From: Spirochaetales bacterium
GTDB taxonomy: Bacteria > Spirochaetota > Spirochaetia > Sphaerochaetales > Sphaerochaetaceae
Direction: 5' to 3'
Length of the DNA: 9,014 nucleotides
Assembly (NCBI GenBank): GCA_017475725.1
Contig: JAFVFA010000288.1
Location: forward strand, 1-9,014
Below are positions 6,320-9,014 of the stretch, piece by piece (position 1 is the stretch's first letter; each line of letters starts with the position of its first letter). The notes beneath the pieces are model-generated. The model was given only the letters and a program-made list of their open reading frames with translations, made no database searches and was not told the origin of the DNA. A program made the position numbers and the translations under genes.

Positions 6320-7375
6320 ATGAGAAGGATTTCCATACTCTTTCTGGCCGCTCTTGCCGCCCTTTTTGTGGGCTGCTCAAAGGAAAGCAGCCAAACGATA
6401 GCCTATGAAACGGCAAATGCCGTGAAATCTCCTGAAATAATTGAGGTTTCGGATACTGTTTCGAGTGAAAACGCCACCCAGGAAGCTGATGTGGAACCTG
6501 TTTCCGAAGTCGCTTCGGATTCTGCCGCGGAAGCTACCACGGAAACTGCCGCGGAGAGCGATTCCCCCTATGTGGAGGGATATCAGAAGGTTGTCGTGTC
6601 CGGGGAGACCGTCCTGTGGGACGGCTACAAGGCCTGGGAGCCTGACAGCGTTCTGGACATATGGAACATGAAGCTCTCCGATTTCGGGGAGTACTTCACA
6701 GAGACCTTCGAAGTGACCAGGGACAGCTACAAGCTGATGGAAGGTACTTTCATGGAGACCGAGGTCGTCCACATCCACAGCGAGAACGAGGGCCCTTGCG
6801 TGTACATAGTCGGTGCGGTTCACGGGGACGAGAAGGCCGCCTGGTATGCCGCGATCCTGACTGAGCAGGCCACAATCTCATGCGGGGACCTGTACATCCT
6901 TGCTCCCGCCAATGCGAACGGGGCCAGAAACGACTCGCGCTATGTGGTCGCACGGCAGGACCTGAACCGCTTCTTCCCCGGAGACCCCAACGGCAACGAG
7001 GCCGAGAGGCTGGCGGACGCCATCTTCAGCGACATAGCGGACAAGAGGCCATCCTTCGTCTTTGACCTGCACGAAGCCATAATCATGACATCAGGCAGGG
7101 ACTTCCTGGGAAGCACCTACATCTTCACAAAGCTCGATGGCATGGAGGACCTCTTCTTCAACATGGTGTTCGCAACCCAGGACGGGACCATCTGCCACAA
7201 CGAGTTCTCCATCAACGGGCCGGGACCGGACGGCAGTGTGAACAACACAGTGACCAATGAGCTCAGGATCCCCACCGTCACGGTGGAGACATTCAGGGGC
7301 TTCAAGATAGAACGGAGGGTGCAGGACCAGCTTGACACCATACAGTTCGTCCTGGACTACCTCGGAATGCTCTGA
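6320..7375 (+). CDS. Lipoprotein aspartoacylase/desuccinylase-like zinc hydrolase C
   Basis: The protein has 351 residues. Residues 1-19 form a lipoprotein signal (RR, hydrophobic core, L-F-V-G-C with C19). An acidic Ser/Thr/Ala/Glu-rich linker fills about 20-83. The catalytic domain then shows GAVHGDE (H168, E171), DLNRFFPGDPNGNEAER with N216-R217, FDLHEA (H251) and a C-terminal VETFRG (E323), all typical of the succinylglutamate desuccinylase/aspartoacylase superfamily of zinc carboxypeptidase-like enzymes. NANGARN before the NR motif matches the usual pattern more closely than in hydrolases A and B, and the TNPVDQWPD insertion is absent, so this is a distinct subfamily rather than a third recent copy. 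ATG 6320 is chosen because AAAGG (6309-6313) lies 6 bases upstream and the lipoprotein signal begins there; 6293 would overlap hydrolase B. It starts 10 bases after hydrolase B. The substrate is unknown. Confidence 0.82.
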   Translation: MRRISILFLAALAALFVGCSKESSQTIAYETANAVKSPEIIEVSDTVSSENATQEADVEPVSEVASDSAAEATTETAAESDSPYVEGYQKVVVSGETVLWDGYKAWEPDSVLDIWNMKLSDFGEYFTETFEVTRDSYKLMEGTFMETEVVHIHSENEGPCVYIVGAVHGDEKAAWYAAILTEQATISCGDLYILAPANANGARNDSRYVVARQDLNRFFPGDPNGNEAERLADAIFSDIADKRPSFVFDLHEAIIMTSGRDFLGSTYIFTKLDGMEDLFFNMVFATQDGTICHNEFSINGPGPDGSVNNTVTNELRIPTVTVETFRGFKIERRVQDQLDTIQFVLDYLGML

Positions 7376-7384
7376 TTTTCTCTC

Positions 7385-7413
7385 TTCCTTTCGCGATGCC
7401 GTTGATATAGAAT
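7385..7413 (+). promoter_or_regulatory. Weak candidate promoter for the 106-residue gene
   Basis: TAGAAT (7408-7413) matches the -10 consensus at five of six positions; TTCCTT (7385-7390), 17 bases earlier, is a poor -35. The gap of 59 bases after the operon is the longest since the operon began, so a separate promoter is plausible. No terminator hairpin is visible here. Confidence 0.3.
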
Positions 7414-7434
7414 GGTTTGCGATAGGGGTATTGT

Positions 7435-7755
7435 ATGACTGATAGGAACAGGGACAGAGCTTCATCCTTCTATGTCCGTGCATTGAATTCCGATGATCTC
7501 CAGCAGAGGCTCCTTTGCCTGTACGATGGGTTCGTCTGTCTGTTCGGGCCGATAGATGCCTGCAGGAAGGCCGCGGAGGCCGCGTCAGTGGACAGGGACT
7601 TCATTGAGAAGGTCCTGGACAGCTGCATGGATGACGGCGATTCCGACATCTATCGGGAAGAGGGCTACGAGAGGGTGCTTCCCACAGAGGAGCTTGTCTC
7701 GGCCCTGCAGAACGCACTCGGTGCCCTTACCGCGGATTGCCGTCAGAGCTCCTAA
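7435..7755 (+). CDS. Hypothetical protein, 106 aa
   Basis: I do not recognise this protein. It is a small, soluble, probably all-helical protein with no signal peptide or membrane segment, rich in Asp, Glu and Arg. It has five cysteines (28, 35, 43, 64, 102) that do not form an obvious metal-binding spacing, and an acidic patch around residues 66-76. The start is well supported: AGGGG (7424-7428) lies 6 bases before ATG 7435. Codon use is like that of the neighbours (many GGC, GAC, GCC codons), which supports a real gene. It lies between the hydrolase operon and the phosphodiesterase gene, on the same strand; the next gene starts 17 bases after its stop. Confidence 0.65.
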   Translation: MTDRNRDRASSFYVRALNSDDLQQRLLCLYDGFVCLFGPIDACRKAAEAASVDRDFIEKVLDSCMDDGDSDIYREEGYERVLPTEELVSALQNALGALTADCRQSS

Positions 7756-7765
7756 ATACTATTAT
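7737..7765 (+). promoter_or_regulatory. Candidate promoter for a leaderless phosphodiesterase mRNA
   Basis: TTGCCG (7737-7742) and TATTAT (7760-7765) are separated by 17 bases, a good sigma-70 spacing. Transcription would start about 7 bases after the -10 box, near 7772, which is almost exactly the ATG at 7773. The sequence between the upstream stop codon and this ATG is almost pure A/T with no Shine-Dalgarno motif. Confidence 0.45.
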
Positions 7766-7772
7766 ATATTTT

Positions 7773-8570
7773 ATGGAAAAATTCTTTTCTGATCTTGCGG
7801 CAAGACGCAAAGTCCTTGTGTTCGGGCACAGGGGAATGAGCCAACACTATCCTGAGAACACTATGCTCTCCTTCTCCAGATGCGCAGAGAGCCCTCTGAT
7901 CGACGGGGTGGAGCTGGATGTGCATCTGTGCAGAAGCGGAGAGGTCGTCGTTGCCCATGACTTCTCACTGAAGCGCACCGCGGGGATCGACCACGAGATC
8001 GAGAGCTTCACCCTGGATGAGCTGAACTCCATTGATGTGGGGTCCTTCAAGGGGGAGGGCTTCTCTGACTGCAGGGTCCCGCTGCTCCGGGAGCTGTTCT
8101 CCTCTTTCGGGGACCGGTTCGTATACGATGTTGAGCTGAAGGTCAAGGCCGGACAGGTGAACCCCGAGCTCTGCAGAAAGACTTTGGACATAATAAGGGA
8201 GTTCCATCTGGAGGACAGGGTGGTGGTGTCAAGTTTCAACCCCTTTGCCCTCAGAGCCTTCCGCGGCATATCCCGCAGGGAAGGTATACACCTGCCCATG
8301 GCTGACATCTTCGCCCACTCAAAGGACATCCCGAAGATCCTGTGGGACGGGGCCGGACATGTGGCCAGCGGAAGCACATACCAGAAGCCTTCCTGCGAGC
8401 AGATCGACGCCGCCTACATGAAGAGGCATGGCAGACTCCCCATAATCACCTGGACTGTCAATACAGCAGAGGAAGCGAGGCGGCTTTTGGCCTTCAACCG
8501 CGATGAAATGAAGGTTTTCGGGCTGATCGGCAACGATCCGGAGATGCTTTCGGAAGTCGTAAATCCTTGA
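7773..8570 (+). CDS. Glycerophosphodiester phosphodiesterase family protein
   Basis: This 265-residue protein has the full GDPD signature of the UgpQ/GlpQ TIM-barrel family: GHRG (H19, R20) with PENT (27-30), VELDVH (E47, D49, H51), VAHDFSLKRT (H62, D63), VPLLREL (about 102-108), VELK (E121, K123) and WTVNTAEEARRLL near the end. The enzyme hydrolyses glycerophosphodiesters from phospholipid turnover into glycerol-3-phosphate and an alcohol, using a divalent metal held by the Glu/Asp residues. There is no signal peptide, so it should be cytoplasmic, as in UgpQ. The start ATG 7773 is preferred because it begins just before the conserved barrel strand, but it lacks a Shine-Dalgarno site. The alternative TTG at 7737 would overlap the upstream gene. 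Near the C-terminus GLIGNDPEML replaces the usual G-x-x-T-D-x-P form. Its length is normal for the family. Confidence 0.92.
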   Translation: MEKFFSDLAARRKVLVFGHRGMSQHYPENTMLSFSRCAESPLIDGVELDVHLCRSGEVVVAHDFSLKRTAGIDHEIESFTLDELNSIDVGSFKGEGFSDCRVPLLRELFSSFGDRFVYDVELKVKAGQVNPELCRKTLDIIREFHLEDRVVVSSFNPFALRAFRGISRREGIHLPMADIFAHSKDIPKILWDGAGHVASGSTYQKPSCEQIDAAYMKRHGRLPIITWTVNTAEEARRLLAFNRDEMKVFGLIGNDPEMLSEVVNP

Positions 8571-8589
8571 AGTCCCAAGAGTTCCGGTC

Positions 8590-8657
8590 AAAAAAACAAC
8601 ATCGTAAAAAAATTTTGAAATTTTCTGTTGACATTTTTGGTCCAAATCGAGTATGTT
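8590..8657 (+). promoter_or_regulatory. Strong rRNA promoter with A/T-rich UP-like element
   Basis: A perfect -35 hexamer TTGACA (8628-8633) is followed after 18 bases by TATGTT (8652-8657), which matches the -10 consensus at four positions. Runs of A and T between 8590 and 8625 upstream resemble an UP element, as is typical of rRNA promoters. The predicted transcription start is about 8664, giving a 16S leader of about 260 bases. Placement upstream of the 16S gene supports the call. Confidence 0.7.
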
Positions 8658-8663
8658 CATAGA

Positions 8664-8924
8664 GCACGCCGAGAGATACCTCGACGAGCAAGAAAAATAG
8701 ATTTTTACAGAGATATTAAAGAAGAGAAGGTTAAGAAAAGAATCCTGACGATTGCCGAAAGGCCGTTGGTCATGATTCAGGTTTTTCGGAAGCATGAGGG
8801 CTTCCAGTCAATTCGATTACGGACAGAAGATATACGATCAGTTGTTCGGATATGGACCACCGGAAGGTGGGATGAGTTGAAGGGAAATAACGGTAGATTA
8901 TTCCGGGCTTCGGCCCGGGTTCAA
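8664..8924 (+). other. 16S rRNA leader with several small hairpins
   Basis: The stretch from 8571 to 8924 holds no convincing gene. After the promoter, the leader contains four short stems: GCC-GAAA-GGC (8754-8763), GGAAGC with GCTTCC (8788-8805), CCACC-GGAA-GGTGG (8857-8870) and CCGGGC-TTCG-GCCCGG (8903-8918). Two have GNRA loops and one a C(UUCG)G loop. No clear boxA antiterminator was seen on this strand. No visible terminator follows the phosphodiesterase gene. Confidence 0.55.
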
Positions 8925-9014
8925 ATAATGGAGAGTTCGATCCTGGCTCAGAACGAACGCTGGCGGCGCGTTTTAAGCATGCAAGTCGAGCGGTACCAGC
9001 AATGGGAAAGCGGC
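8925..9014 (+). rRNA. rrs: 16S ribosomal RNA, 5' end (partial)
   Basis: GAGTTCGATCCTGGCTCAG (8933-8951) is the universal 16S 27F region, followed by GAACGAACGCTGGCGGCG and AAGCATGCAAGTCGAG. Aligning GAGTTCGAT with E. coli positions 9-17 puts the mature 5' end near 8925; the exact end is uncertain by a few bases. The GAACGAACGCTGGCGGCGCG form with TTTTAAGCATGCAAG points, from memory, to spirochaetes. The gene runs off the right edge. Confidence 0.97.

Noticed and set aside
7847..8377. 176-codon open frame on the - strand inside the phosphodiesterase gene
   Set aside because: It is the complement of a complete GDPD domain; the translation is Ser-rich and without motifs.
8560..8600. Terminator after the phosphodiesterase gene
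   Set aside because: CTTG...CAAG around 8566-8579 makes only a 4-bp stem, and the following A-run is the wrong base for a + strand U-tract.
8653..8700. 15-residue leader peptide frame (MFIEHAERYLDEQEK) upstream of 16S
   Set aside because: Its ATG lies inside the predicted -10 box, it has no ribosome binding site, and it would not be on the rRNA transcript.

Overview
The window most likely comes from a spirochaete, probably of the Sphaerochaetaceae/Treponemataceae kind. The last 90 bases are the 5' end of a 16S rRNA gene whose opening (GAACGAACGCTGGCGGCGCG followed by TTTTAAGCATGCAAGTCGAG) looks spirochaetal to me from memory. The DNA is moderately GC-rich, all genes lie on the + strand, and two lipoproteins with Cys lipoboxes agree with this but do not prove it.

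Layout. Bases 3-266 are the C-terminal tail of a gamma-glutamyltransferase. A 105-base gap follows with two hairpins, one of them very long (295-342). Next is a tight eight-gene run from 372 to 7375, probably one operon. It holds two paralogous cassettes, each made of a DctM/ion-transporter-type permease, a 48-49 residue two-helix membrane protein, and a membrane-anchored aspartoacylase/succinylglutamate-desuccinylase-like zinc hydrolase. Cassette A covers 372-2947 and cassette B 3732-6309. Between them is a lipoprotein of unknown function (2989-3720). After cassette B comes a third hydrolase of the same superfamily, this one a lipoprotein (6320-7375). Downstream are a 106-residue protein I do not recognise (7435-7755) and a glycerophosphodiester phosphodiesterase (7773-8570) that may be translated from a leaderless mRNA. 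A strong rRNA-type promoter (about 8628-8657) with an A/T-rich upstream element and a roughly 260-base structured leader precede the 16S gene.

How the genes may work together (inference). All three hydrolases carry an N-terminal anchor or lipobox, so their active sites should face the periplasm or outside. They sit beside two secondary permeases that lack the usual TRAP partners (no DctP binding protein, no recognisable four-helix DctQ). A coherent reading is an exported deacylation/peptide-trimming and uptake system: the hydrolases cleave an N-acyl, gamma-glutamyl or related amide compound outside the membrane and the permeases import the released carboxylate or amino acid. The neighbouring gamma-glutamyltransferase fits that theme. 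The small two-helix proteins, present in both cassettes at the same place, are candidate permease subunits. The substrate cannot be read from the sequence.

The main points for follow-up are the duplicated cassette with its microprotein, the divergence of cassette A (loss of the second Pro-Pro motif in the permease and Asn to Asp in the hydrolase substrate motif), a 27-base perfect DNA match between the two otherwise diverged hydrolase genes, and the long hairpin ahead of the operon.
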